Below are positions 1 through 12,311 of a stretch of DNA of 64,000 bases, piece by piece. Under the pieces are notes generated by a model. It was given only the letters and a program-made list of their open reading frames with translations, was not told the DNA's origin and did not search any database. Location of the stretch: the NCBI GenBank assembly GCA_905250025.1, contig CAJNOJ010000061.1:124001-188000 (forward strand). The letters run 5' to 3'. The position numbers were made by a program, and so were the translations under genes. Source of the DNA: Adineta ricciae (Eukaryota; Rotifera; Eurotatoria; Adinetida; Adinetidae). The stretch's first letter is position 1; every line of letters starts with the position of its first letter.

Positions 1-3000
1 ATTCCATTAAGGTTTATATAAACCAATTTATTCATAATTTCGACTATGTCGACGCTGTCTTTCTTGCTGAACGTTTATACGCTGAAGGTAACTGACCATC
101 TTTTGAACTATTTTTGGCGTTGAATCGAACGAATTTTCTTCTAGTAAAAAACGATGAATCGACTTATTTATTAGCACGTACTTATTATTTGAGTGGTGAT
201 GTGAATAAATCTTATTGGCTATTGCGGAATTCTTCAATAGAACACTTGCCAGTCGCCAAACTGCTTTTAGCAAAATGTTGCTTCGATACAGATAAGTACG
301 TAGCACTACTTGTTCTAGAACTGATTGTATTCCATAGAGAATTTCAGATTGCATGAAGCTGAATCAGTACTAATTGGAAATTGCTCATCGATAAATACAC
401 TAGCACTAGATGACTTCGTCATTGATCATAATGATCAAGCAGCTTTTGCGTTGCAATTACTTGCAAAAGTTTGCGAGTAAGTTTTGGAAAGTTCGCTTTT
501 GACTCGCAAGGAGAAGAGTGATATTTAGAAAATCCGATCGTCATCAAAAAGCAAGCGAATGTTATCGAAAATCTTTGAAACTCAATCCATTTCTATGGTC
601 ATCCTTTGAAGCTCTTTGCCGTTTGGGTAAGTCGAACATTGTATTTGCGTTATTTTCAATCGAATTGATTGAATTTTAGGCGAACGCGTTGATACAAGTA
701 TATTTTGCTCCTCAGCTATAAAATCCAATCGAACAATCTCAGAAGCCAATCAACCGCAAATATGTGTGACACCATATACTGAACAAATAAAAGATATTCA
801 AAGTGAAAATCAAGCTATCGATAATGTGGGTTTTCAATCTCTAGATGCAATTATTTGAACTATTTTCAAAATCTCGTACATTTTAGTCGATGAATACAAG
901 TACAAATCAAGCAATCAAAGAACGGCAACAACCACGCATATTACAGGCACCAGCAACCGTAATGAAACTAACTGATTCTATACTCAATGTTGGTTCAGCA
1001 AATATTTCCGCTCTGATTACGTCAACACCCATCGCTTTACTTGCTGAACAACTACAAGATAACGATAAATATACTCCGCCAACTATTAAACCACCAGATT
1101 ACATTCCTTCCTTACGCAATCCTCCATTAGCACCCAAAAGACAGAATACTCGAAATGTGTATGTTAGACACTGAATGTGTGGATTCCTTGAAAAGTTTTC
1201 GTTTCTACTATTCTAGACAACAGTACGGATTCGATGACACAGCCGCATCCGGATCGACGGCGACACTTATACATAGACATGAACTGGCCTCGACCTCACT
1301 AAGTGATACTCGAAAAACGATTGGCACACGAAAGGTGAGTTTGGGTGAAATGACGGCGAAGAATGCGATTGTATCTATGATTGTTCTACTAGGAAAACAA
1401 ATCCACTCGCGCGCCAACAAAACGTACAACACGTTTAACAAAAACCACCAGTCGTCCACCATGTGCAGATATGAGTATAACCACACCAGCAACTCCAGCT
1501 GAATCACCAAACAAAATGACAACTAGATCTCAGGTGCGATCGAATAATTCAAGTTTAAATTGTGCCATCGATAGTGAATTTGTTGGTAAACGCGACCGAC
1601 AAAGAAAAAGTCAATCAAGTCAACATCAACGTACGCCAGGTAACTTCAATTTCGTAGAAAATCCTCCAACTTTTCTCGTTTATTCTATTTAGAAATTGTT
1701 GAAAATATTATCAACGTATTCAAATTACTTGGTCAAGGTCTTCAACATTTATCTCAATTTGAATGTCGACAAGCAATCGAATTATTTGAATCGATATCAC
1801 TGAAACACCTCGACACACCATGGGTTCTGTCCCATTTAGCTAACTGTTATTACCATTTACATGATTACCAGAAGTCCGCATTGATCTATCGAGAATTACG
1901 TACAAAGTATCCATATCACATCGATGGACTAGAATATTATAGTACAGTTCTATGGCATTTGAAAGACGATATTGCATTGGCAACATTAGCACATGAATTA
2001 ACTGAAACAGATCGTAAACATCCAGCTGTAAGTAGAATTTATTTATTTCTCTAAGATGAAAGAAGAACATGAAGATAAAAAGAAACGGACGATCTAATTC
2101 TTTATGTATCTGATCGGAAATGTAGATTTCCATCGTCTGTTTCGGGGAAATTATCATCTAATTCATTACGAATATCTAACCTCTGTGGCGTAACAGTCAC
2201 ATTGGCGTTACCTTGAAATCGTTTCATTGATTCGTATAACCATGCACGGATTTCTGGTCGAAAAACGAAAAACACTAAACCAATCAATAAGTTAACAAAA
2301 ATCGAAATAAAATCGCGTATATTCATTGCATAAATGATTTTGCTTGAAGGTGGTACATCGTCATTCGATAGACGTTTACTCCCAACGCCAATTAGATCGT
2401 CAAATAAGGTTCGCATCAAAAGATTCACACAGCTGAATACATTAATAATCAGAATTATTCGATTCATAGGAACTAATGTAGAATAACTTCGAGCTGAGTT
2501 TCGCCAGAGAAATATTCCAAGTAAGATACACGATAACCAAACAAATGGATGACCAAAACCAAAATAGATCCAATTGATGTACATCCTATAAGCCTTGTCA
2601 TCGTTCGGAATACATAGACCAAAGCTTTCGGAGAAATTTGAATGTGTAAATGTGTAGATTGGAATCGTAAAAGCCAGTATCATCGATATAAATGACATTA
2701 GAATCAGAAAGAGGTGCGCCTTTTGTAATAATGGATTGTGGACGCTTCTCGGTTGTTTTTTCAAATAAGCAAGAATTCGTTCGAGAGCTAAGATAAAAAT
2801 ATGTGTATAAATAAGAATTGATCCACTATCACGAAGATAAATCGACGATGAACAAAGTTGATCTGACGCCGAACTAGTTGTCCATCGTAAGAGAATTAAA
2901 TACATATGACCGTCAACATTTAACAGTGCACCAATACAAATCACAGCCAGGATGACGTTCGATAGATATTGACGATAAATTTTACCGATGAGAATCGAAT

Positions 3001-4483
3001 AGATCGTCAGAAAATTGAATAAAAGTGCGAGAGTATAGAATGGAAACACTACTAAGAGATAGGTAGTTAAATCGTTGGTATTTTGAGCAGTATCGTTATT
3101 ATTTGTATCGAGATCTGCAGGAGCTGTTGACAAAACTTCATCATAACCGTTTGTACTCGACATGACTTGTTCGTAAACGGGATAAAATCAAATAAGTGAA
3201 TGTTGCAAATGAATCAATGGTTTCTCTTATTTTAACATACGCTTGATCGAGAAGAAAAGATCATGTTTCTTTACTTTGAAAAAGAGAGAAAAAAGAATGT
3301 TTAGATATCTAATCAACTGTTCCGGTGTTTATATAAAATGGATCAAATTTCTTTTTCTTTATTGTACCTCGAAAATCAAACAATGATCGAACTGAGATTT
3401 CGTTTTTTTTTTCGTTAAATAGAGTTGGTGTGCATCTGGCAATTGTCTTAGTTTGAATCATGAGTACGACAAAGCTATTCAAGCATTCAAACGTGCTATA
3501 CAACTAGCGCCTGAGTCGGATTATGCATATACACTGCTGGGTAATGAATATTCACTTATCGATGAACTGGAACGTGCTATGGCATGTTTTCGAAAGGCGA
3601 TTCAATTGAATCCACGGAGTTACAAAGCTTGGTAAGTCAAACAATTGCTTTGGTAGAAAATGTCGATGGTTTTGGTTTGCTGCAGGAATGGTGTAGCGAT
3701 GGTTTATTTAAAACAGGAAAAATTTCAATCAGCTGAATTTCATTTCACAAAAGCAAAAAGCATCTTTCGAACGAATCCTGATCTTATCTGTCATTTAGCA
3801 GTGGTAGGAAAGAGAAATAAGAAAGACATTCTCATTCTAGTTATGCTTTTATTTGCTCACATAGGCTCAACACAAATGTGGTCGATCTGAAAGTGCACTA
3901 ACATTACTGAACGATGCGCTGATAATTGATTCCAAAAATGCTCTATGTAAATTTCATAAGTAAGTCAATTGAAGAGTGAAAACAACCTGTACGATATTGA
4001 GCTTGACTTTTAGAGCTGGTCTATTATTACATCTTGAGCGATATCAAGAAGCATTGACAGAACTAGAAGAATTACGACAAATCGCACCGAAAGAATCGCT
4101 TGTTTATTATCTACTTAGTAAAGTAAGTCGAATTCAATTCGAAAGATTTGCAATCCGACATTGAATTCCATTCAGGTTCATCGGCATTTGAAGAATTTTC
4201 ATTATTCCTACATGTACATGTCATGGAGTATGGACCTCGATCCGAAAGGTAAATCAACCTTGATTGTTGATTTTTGTATTTTCAATTCGCAAACGTTCTC
4301 TTTCCAGGTGCCAATAATCAACTAAAAGAGAATGCCGATAAATTTTATTCGAAAGACGAAGATCTCCTTCTCGGCATGGAAGACATGGCCTCTTCAGTAA
4401 CAGATGACGATAACAGTCAAATGCAATCGCAAAGTTCTCTACAAGATATCCAACCGATGGACTCAAGCGAAGAAATTCTTTGA
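1..4483 (+). CDS. CDC27: CDC27/APC3, TPR subunit of the anaphase-promoting complex (5' end missing)
   Basis: This is the TPR scaffold subunit of the APC/C ubiquitin ligase, which binds the IR tails of CDC20/CDH1 and APC10. The window opens inside the N-terminal TPR block (DAVFLAERLYAE at about 48-85, as in vertebrate CDC27). Recognisable exons follow: LLAKCC (about 265-285), NPFLWSSFEALCRLG (about 586-625), a Ser/Thr/Pro-rich linker (about 890-1660), then the C-terminal TPR superhelix (about 1693-2027 and 3423-4250; YAYTLLGNEYSL, NPRSYKAW, APKESLVYYLL). It ends in an acidic tail with the stop at 4481-4483. Introns are mostly 50-70 nt GT-AG, for example 88-144. The exception is 2028-3422, about 1.4 kb, which houses an antisense GPCR gene. 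The start codon and first exon lie left of the window. Exact splice sites in the linker near 1340-1520 are not resolved. Identity is very secure because the order and spacing of motifs match the family throughout. Confidence 0.95.
2102..3163 (-). CDS. Rhodopsin-like 7TM GPCR nested in a CDC27 intron
   Basis: A single-exon 353-residue protein with seven hydrophobic segments. The N-terminus is short and polar with an NDT glycosylation sequon. TM1 begins near residue 35 (LLVVFPFYTLALLFNFL). A cysteine ahead of TM3 pairs plausibly with the ECL2 cysteine (GLCIPN). The DRY box is replaced by ERI (ALERILAY). After TM7 an FRPEIRAWLYE segment fits helix 8, followed by a Ser/Thr-rich tail. There is no clear NPxxY, so it is a divergent class A receptor, perhaps for a peptide, of the lineage-expanded kind common in rotifers; the ligand cannot be told. 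It lies wholly inside CDC27 intron 2028-3422 on the opposite strand and has no intron of its own. The start is the ATG read leftward from 3163, and the stop is at 2102-2104. Confidence 0.85.
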   Translation of the reverse strand: MSSTNGYDEVLSTAPADLDTNNNDTAQNTNDLTTYLLVVFPFYTLALLFNFLTIYSILIGKIYRQYLSNVILAVICIGALLNVDGHMYLILLRWTTSSASDQLCSSSIYLRDSGSILIYTHIFILALERILAYLKKQPRSVHNPLLQKAHLFLILMSFISMILAFTIPIYTFTHSNFSESFGLCIPNDDKAYRMYINWIYFGFGHPFVWLSCILLGIFLWRNSARSYSTLVPMNRIILIINVFSCVNLLMRTLFDDLIGVGSKRLSNDDVPPSSKIIYAMNIRDFISIFVNLLIGLVFFVFRPEIRAWLYESMKRFQGNANVTVTPQRLDIRNELDDNFPETDDGNLHFRSDT

Positions 4484-7400
4484 AAAAAAAAATCAAACGA
4501 AACAATTCTGTTCGTGTTTTTCTTTTATACACATCAATCTTTCCTTTCCTTCTCTTTTTCATTTGTACATGCACGAGACTAAACTAAACCCCAATGAGTG
4601 AGTTTCTGTATATGTTTGTGTGAGTGTGTATATATATACATATATATCAAGCCCAACAGCAAAATCAAGCTGCTCAGGTCTGCGTGGCTTCTTTCTATTC
4701 TTCTTTATTTATCATATAGTGTGCTTATATTCAAAATTTGTCATCGATTGGATTTATCTTTTTTCGTTTCGTTCTTTTTTTTTCTTCTTTTTCTATCTTC
4801 ATTATATAACATACAGCACGATTTCTTGTCTTTATAATATACGTATATGTGTGCACACCTTCGACATTGATTTTATATTATATATAAACTAACATTCAAA
4901 ACGCGTGTATTCGAACAAAACAGACATTTCTGCAGATGAGCAACATTTTCCTTCGTTTTTCTTTTGTCGCCTTTTGTTGATCTTCTTTTCTTTCTGCTCT
5001 TTTTTCCTTTTCATTTGTCTATTCTTCCATTCTCAAACGAATTACGTTCAAACAAACGTCAATAAACAAAAAAGGTACATATTGCATGCAAAATTTAACT
5101 GATATCTCTTGCCAATCAAGGCAACACGAACGAGTCGAAAGTTAGAATTGAAACATTTGCATTCGGATGAGTCAATATTGGTTTTCAGATAATTTACCGA
5201 AATAATACATTAACTCGTATAATTATACACTGAATACGATTCGAAGAAAATGAATCTTTACCTGATGTTAACAACTAGTTTTGTAGTATAAAAATAGTTT
5301 TGTTTTTCTGTTCGGATTCATTTATCACATATTCAATTTCTTTTATCATGACTAGTTGATAATTGTGAGTACATTTTCTCGTAGTTTCAAGAGAAACTAA
5401 TATGTTTCTGAGTGAGTATTATGAAGTCGTTGATTATCATCGCGTCAGTAAGTATTCATTATCGTATATTCTTTTCTGCGTTTGAAATTATTCAGTGTAT
5501 AATTTTCATTTCTATACCCATTTAACATCAATCGACATACGGGTATCGTATGACTGTATTTTTCCCTTCCTGATCGATGAGAAACTCATATTGATAGTTT
5601 ACTAGATTAGCTTTATGGGAAGATTCAGTTTTGTTCTTTCATTTACTCTTTCATCATTGGTGATTGTTAGGAATTAATGTAAAGTGCAATCTAGAGAGCT
5701 GTCATTGATAATTTGATTAAACATCTAGTGCAATTTCCAGTCTTTCTGACGTCAGTCATTTCCTCTATTAAACATTTCAGAGATTTATTAAATCCTTCGT
5801 ATTTTTCTCGAACAGGTGTCTTCATAACCCATCAGAACATTTTTTTTTCAAATTACAAGATTCTTTCCTAGAATAATTACTGCGAATGTCCTGACCTGAA
5901 AAATGAATGACAAGAATTAGTTTTACAACTCACCAGAGAGTATAACTTTTTCCTTTCGCGGAAGATCATACTAGTTTATGTCTGGAAAAGACCGGTAAGT
6001 GAGTTTAGTGTTTGCTATCAAAACACTTAAGTTTTACAGCTGTACAAATGCTGGAACAGCTCGACATTTTGTTGATTTTTCTTTTGAAACATTGATTATA
6101 CTTGAAAATTTCGGTATGCTGCTGGGTCTCAACTATTGAGGCGCAGAACTTCCAATCCGTTGAGAAAAAGAAGAAAAAAAACATTTGAAACACATAGATA
6201 GCGTCATCTAATCTATCCTTTTCCAAGATTGGTTTTTTACTCAGACAAATAGATGATCAGATCTCTTCTTTTTTTTCCCATTGACTGAGTGATTTCCCTT
6301 TCGGTTCTTCATTCTCATTCTCTCAACTAAGGCTTAATCTAATCCATAATATTTCCCATACAAATATATCTGGTAATGTAATGATCAAAGCAATCGATAT
6401 AGTATCTGCTTTCATGATCATTACTCCCAATCAACGTTAGTTGTTTTTCATTTTCAAACTCGTTTTTTTTTCTTTCATACTGAAACACGAGTTGTTATTT
6501 CCTCTCGTTGAAATATCATGATGACTTTTTCTCTTTTTTGCTTGCTTCTTCTTCATTGTCTTCGCTCATCGTATACTATGACAATCAACCGGCGGAAACA
6601 ATGTCGAAAGTAGAGTGGAGAAAAGAGTATGTTAACATAATATAAATATTAAAACTGAGTCAGTGCTGTGTTTTTCATTACTACAACAATCGTCTGTTTC
6701 CCTGGATTTTTCTTTTTCGTTCTATATGTCAAGAAAATCGACTGCTTTGTATATCCAGGTACTCTCCAAGGGGTTCCCTATCTCTAATACGCGCATCATT
6801 AGCTTGATCAAGTAGCAAAATAACAACAACAGTGTCCACGTACTACGTATTTTCTTTCTTGTTCTGTTCTGTGTTTTTTTTGTATGCAACGGCATCAATA
6901 CACAGAGGCCTGGATGGTTGCTGTTGCTCGACCCTCGAGCTGTTCAAGGTTCTATACTACATGTAGCTGTCGTCATCCGGATGGCGAGGGAGTTATGCAA
7001 TTAAGAACAAGAAGAAGAGAAAAAGAAGAAGAAAAAAAAAAGCGAGGAAGAGAAATGACAGAGTATGAAGCAACAAAAAGAAAAAGACATAGAAAAATTG
7101 TCGTTGTCGTGCGTGTTGTGAAGAACGAAACATACTAAGTTACTACTAATTGTTTCAGGAAAACGAGAGAAAACAAACGGGTGTGCGACAGTCGATGAAA
7201 AAGACATTGTACTTAGTTATTTTGTTAGAAAATGCAATTGTAACAATCCAACTGATCAGACGTATGTGAATATTTGTTTATCTCTCTCTCTTTCTCTCTG
7301 CCTTTCTCTTTTTCTAATTCAAATGTTATTCATTTAATTGAAATTAGATCTTGAGAAAAGAACGAAAAACAAGGTTGAATAAATACACTACTGAAAAAAA

Positions 7401-8358
7401 GGAGCGTATGTTTGTTATTGAAAATATATGAGTAACTAACAAGTATTCGTCATTTTTGTCAGAATACTATTTCTTTCGCACAAAACATCATTACAGTTAG
7501 ACTGTCTATATCTAGATGTTTATTTGAAAAAATGTCGAGTTATTGCTGTATGATTGTCATGTCAATGTTTTCATTTGTCTGATAAGAAAAAAGAAATGAA
7601 GGAGATTCGTACGAGATAGATTTTGAAATAAAAAGCTGTCAGAGTGTTATTATCTACTACTACTACTACTACTACTATTACCCATCATACACCTTTTCGG
7701 ATATTTCAGGAAGAAGAACGGAAGGAAATAACGTCGACAGTAGTTCGTGAGGAAGTTCGCTTCATCGATCTTCATCAGAACGGCTGTTTTCTATTTTTCC
7801 GTGTTCCATTCTTTTTTTCTTCTTCTTTTGTTCCTTTTTGCTCTCTTCTCCCTTCTTTGTCTCTTAACACTTGAAAGATATGCACGGAATTTATTTTAAA
7901 CATCTGCATATATTCTAGGTCTTTTTCTTTGCTTTTTATTTTCTTTCACACGTATATATTCTATCACTCAAAAATAAAACGAGACAAAGGAGAACACGAA
8001 AAAAAAGAAGAAAAAAAAAGAGCGACAGAGAAAAACGCGATAGAGAGACAACACAAGAAAAAAAAAGAAAAAAAAATATATATATTAACAAAGGTTTTAA
8101 ATATTATCATAACATACCTAGATATACGTGTAAGTTAATCTTAGTCGTACTAACTTCCCACTTTTTCGAAATTTCATTGCAGATATATAGACATATGTAA
8201 ATATACTCCGTTCTCAAATGACATCATGAATAACAATCTCGATATAAAGGTAAACCTAACGTCATTGAAGTATTCTTTGAAGCATATATACCTATTGCTA
8301 TCTTCTCTAGACATTGTGAATTGTAATCGAGAGATAATCGTCTTATTTTCGTTTTTAC
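4484..8358. other. Intergenic gap with low-complexity DNA
   Basis: No gene is supported here. The sequence is T-rich downstream of CDC27 (4600-5080) and rich in A/G or C/T runs at 6990-7050, 7270-7320 and 7990-8080, with a (CTA)8 microsatellite at 7654-7677. Open frames in this stretch encode only Lys/Glu/Arg or Phe/Ser/Leu runs and show no domain. The right part may contain the promoter and 5' UTR of the Raf gene. Confidence 0.6.
7654..7677. repeat. (CTA)8 microsatellite
   Basis: Eight perfect CTA units in the non-coding region upstream of the Raf gene. Confidence 0.9.
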
Positions 8359-11300
8359 ATGGCTATGGTTCTACAAGCAAATCGTATGACAAGCGGCAAC
8401 AGCAGTACAGTTTCAATGGATGCATACAAGCCGCTGCATCATAAATCTTGTTCATCAACATCATCGACACCGCCTCGTTCTGCGTCACCAGTAAATAATC
8501 AAGAAGATAGTTTTCGTCGAATGATTTTCGATAAAGTCGATGAAGGCAAACGTGATATGGATCCGCACAAATGTCAACAGATCTTGGACGATCTTATGAA
8601 AATGTTGAAACATCTTACGGCAGATGTGAATAATTATAATTTAGCCTTCCGAGAAACCCGACCACCATTTTATATGCAAGTAAGTTAAAAAGAACTTGCT
8701 CAAACTAAGTTCGACTGTCTTTATCCCAGGAATTTCAACGTTTAACTGATCGAATCGAAATTCTAACGAAAGCTCGTGATAGTCTAACCGAATATCTTCG
8801 TGAAGTTGAACATCAAAACAATTCTCCAGTATTTCCGTCGTCTTCACCCATCAATGATGTCCCATTGGAAAATAGCCACTATTCGAATCAATCTCAATAT
8901 TCTCCATTAGACAAATCTCCTCAACAACCGAAAATATCTTTCTCACCTAATCAACTGAATTCGAAAGATATCTACATCCACGATTATTCCACGCCAAACA
9001 ATGATCAACAAACAACTTATCATTATTATCCTTTGACACCACCAATATCAACACATGTATCCCCTTATTCGGCAAGTTATTTTAGTCAACGATCACGCAG
9101 TCCAAGCATGACGCCAAGTAATTTCATACGTGTTCACTTTCCAAATAAGCATACAACAGCCGTAAGTTAATTACGAATGAACTTCGTCGAAATATCATTC
9201 TCTCTATCTTCTAGTTTGCGCCACGTAATGATGAAACACTTGAAATTGCACTTGAATCACGTGCTCTCCGACATTCAGTAACAAATCTAAGAGCCTATAC
9301 ACCTGTTTATATGATATCAAGGTAATAGATATCTAATCTGGTGAATAGCATTGAAATTGATTTGTTTATTTACAGACAACCGTGTCCATGGGATATAACA
9401 CTCGATCGAGTACTAGAAACTGAAATCGAACTTGAAGAGAAAACGAAACTTGATCACTCATTTGTAAGTAGAAAGTCGAGTCGTTGATCGATTCGATTAG
9501 AACAAACGACAACGAAAAAACTTCTTTGTTTTGTCATAGATTCGCAAAACATTTTTCGCATTAACATATTGTGACGCGTGTCATAAATTGTTATTTCAAG
9601 GACTACGTTGTCTTGTATGCGGTCATCGCATACATGCTCGATGCATTCGTAAATCTCATTTATGTCGTTTCGAATCTGGAGATATCTTTTTTCGGTACTT
9701 TATATCTCAATGTTTTGCTTACACGTCATGTGCTTTCGATGTTTGTCTATGTTGTGTCTCTTTCTGTCTAGGAAACGATATCAACATCTCGTTTCTCTTT
9801 TGTTCGTGTTCGTTGTGCTGTTTGCCACCATCGTATTCACGAGAGTCATAAACATTGTGTTCTATGTAAGAATCATTATCACAATCATTGTCATATCAAA
9901 GTACCAGTATGTTCACAACCGATCATTGAGTACGTGTTGTCTGATGTTTTGTGTAGAAAGACATGCTTCATTCTTCAAAGTAACAAAGTAGTTTAACGAT
10001 CTGTTTTCTTTAGCCATATTCAACATCGTAGTCCAAATCGATTAGATGTTGAACGCACGATAACACAAACTCGAACTAAAGAACAATCACGGAGTCTACC
10101 GCGAATTCCAGTATCGGTATGTCGAGTTGTCTTCTCTCAAAATAACGTTCAATTCTTGTTATGTGTTTCTTTTTTTTAAAGAGAGTTGACATCAGTGCAA
10201 ATCATGCAGTTGGTAAGTAAAAAAGCCTGACTTTCCGTTTGAACGTGTTTTGTTCTTTTGCCCCTGTCTACATTCTATTTTTAATTCTTTCATTGGTTGT
10301 TCTGCGTACGTGATGTAGGTGGATCGGATAACATTTTTCTATTAGCTTCGATTTGTTTTTTTTTCTGGCTTTGATTTCAATGAGGGATATCAGACATTTA
10401 TTTATTTTCCCCATGACTTGCATATTAAGTCAATATTCGTATGAAGCTATGAATCAGATTATTCTAATATTCTTTTGACAGATCCGCAAAAAGATATTAG
10501 TCAGGATTTACACAGTGTTTCATCCGAATCTTCATCGTCGTCATTATCATTATACATTCGTCGCACGTCTCCATTATTGTTGAGTAAGATATTTTCCAAT
10601 TATCTTGACACATTATGACATGCTTAGCACTTCTATGGAAAATATCATTTATCATCGCTTTTCTCCTATGTCGCGGGATGTACCAATGAATTCTTGTCAA
10701 GATAATTCATTTATCTCTTATTTAATTTCAGCTGTCAATGGATCAATTATTACCAGTCCGGAAAATCTTCGACCCAGCCTAACGAGACCATCAAGTGATG
10801 GAATTTCTGACGTCAAAAAATCGTCACATGTATGTTTCAATCGATTTTGTTCTTCGTCGAAACAGTTCACTGAACTTCGTTTGTTTGTTTTTGTCAAATA
10901 GAAACTAAGCGAATGGGAAATTCGACCTGAAGACTTGCTCAATCGTGGTCGAATGGTCGGTCGTGGCACCTATGGTAGTGTATATAAAGCGGAAGTTCGA
11001 TTACATGGTATGCTGAATTGCAAATATCGTTCTGTCGTCGACAAAGAATTCTTTTTCTTCTAGGTCTAGTCGCACTAAAAGAATTGAATTTTATATCACC
11101 AACACCTAGTCAATATCAAGCGTTTCGAAATGAAGTGATTGCTCTCAAGTATATTTAATAAAACATTCAGGAAAAGCAGCTGTCTTCTTATTTGATGTAC
11201 TTAGGAAAATCACACATCAAAATACATTGAACTTCCTAGGATATATGCTGTCACCTCGTTTTGCAATTGTCACGCAATGGTGCGAGGTAAAAATTTGATT

Positions 11301-12311
11301 AAACAAAAGTACGTTGAAGTCAGAAGACATATGTATGTAGGGTTCAACGCTCTATAAACATATTCATATACTGGATCGTCATTGGAAAATCACGCAATTA
11401 ATTGATATAGCACGACAGTTATGTCAAGGAATGTCGTAAGTTTGATGAAAAGTTTTCAATAGATTGCATATTCATTGATGTCATTAGATATTTGCATGAT
11501 CGTGGAATAATCCATCGAGATCTCAAATCGAGTAATGTCTTTTTGGATATGTGCGCTGAAACCGAAGATGTCGGTGTTTCTTGGCGTGTGAAAATTGGCG
11601 ATTTCGGCTTAGCAGCAGTCAAAACTGTTCTAGCTGAAGGTGTTAATCAACAATTTCAACCCACTGGTTCAGTTCTTTGGATGGTAAACTCACACCACCT
11701 TCATCCGGTCCTTTTTCTTGATATTAACGATCTTCTTCTTTTCACATTAGGCGCCAGAAGTTATTCAACAAAAGGATCCGAATTGTTATTCACCAGGTGC
11801 TGATATATACGCTTATGGCTGTGTGCTCTTTGAAATGTTCAGTGGAAAATTGCCACATACGCCATTAAGTAATAAAGAGCAGGTTAGACAAGCTTTTGGC
11901 ATTCAGTATGAATTCTGTATTCATATGGAATTTCATTTAGATAATGTGGCTGGTAGGGAAAGGTCGTTTAAAATTAAAAGTTGAACAGTGTCGTGACGAT
12001 ACACCAGCAACAATCACTAACCTTATACGACAGTGTACAGAATATGACCGCGAAAAACGACCGAATTTCGCTCCAGATGTACGACCTTTTTGTCATCCTA
12101 GTTGTTTTCTCATACTACGGATTCATTTTTCATTTAGATCAACGATACATTATCGAAATTCGAATGTGTATTTCCACGTCTACAACGTTCACAGTCCGAG
12201 CCGTGTCTCATTCGAACACATCATGACGACCTACTTGGTCTATCGATACATTTCGGTGTGCCCAAAACACCCGTCTCCATTCACCGACGCTTTAATGCTG
12301 AAGTTTCATGA
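8359..12311 (+). CDS. RAF: Raf serine/threonine kinase (B-Raf type)
   Basis: MAPKKK that couples Ras-GTP to MEK. The parts run in order. The N-terminus (about 8540-8810) resembles the B-Raf-specific BRS domain (PPFYMQ...[12 protein letters not shown]). A Ras-binding domain starts with FIRVHFPNK (about 9120-9320). A C1 zinc finger follows (H-x12-CxxC...CxxC...HxxC, about 9520-9670), then additional Cys/His-rich sequence to about 9925 and a Ser-rich linker. The kinase domain begins near 10905, with [24 protein letters not shown] (about 11515), DFGLA (about 11600) and APEV. The last exon ends with RSQSEPCL, the conserved C-terminal 14-3-3 site of Raf (about 12190), and a stop at 12309-12311. The catalytic Lys, HRD and DFG argue for an active kinase and against KSR. 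Introns are short. The reading frame between about 9690 and 9780 is unresolved, since the splice there does not join simple phases. ATG 8359 is chosen as the first Met in the frame of the BRS-like exon. Confidence 0.93.

Noticed and set aside
4598-5102. Several hydrophobic Phe/Leu/Ser frames after CDC27
   Set aside because: T-rich DNA gives Phe/Leu/Ser in every frame; all are short and overlapping, so they are most likely 3' UTR.
6884-7138. Plus-strand open frame rich in Arg/Glu/Lys
   Set aside because: It is the translation of an A/G-rich low-complexity tract, with no domain, leader or splice context.
9588-9991. Reading the Raf C1 exon straight through, or in the hydrophobic third frame, as a membrane protein
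   Set aside because: The hydrophobic frame is the +1 shadow of a Cys/His-patterned frame. Conserved C1 spacing shows which frame is coding.
8359-12311. Calling the kinase KSR
   Set aside because: The catalytic Lys, HRD-LK and DFG are all present and the tail has the RSQSEPCL 14-3-3 site, so Raf fits better.
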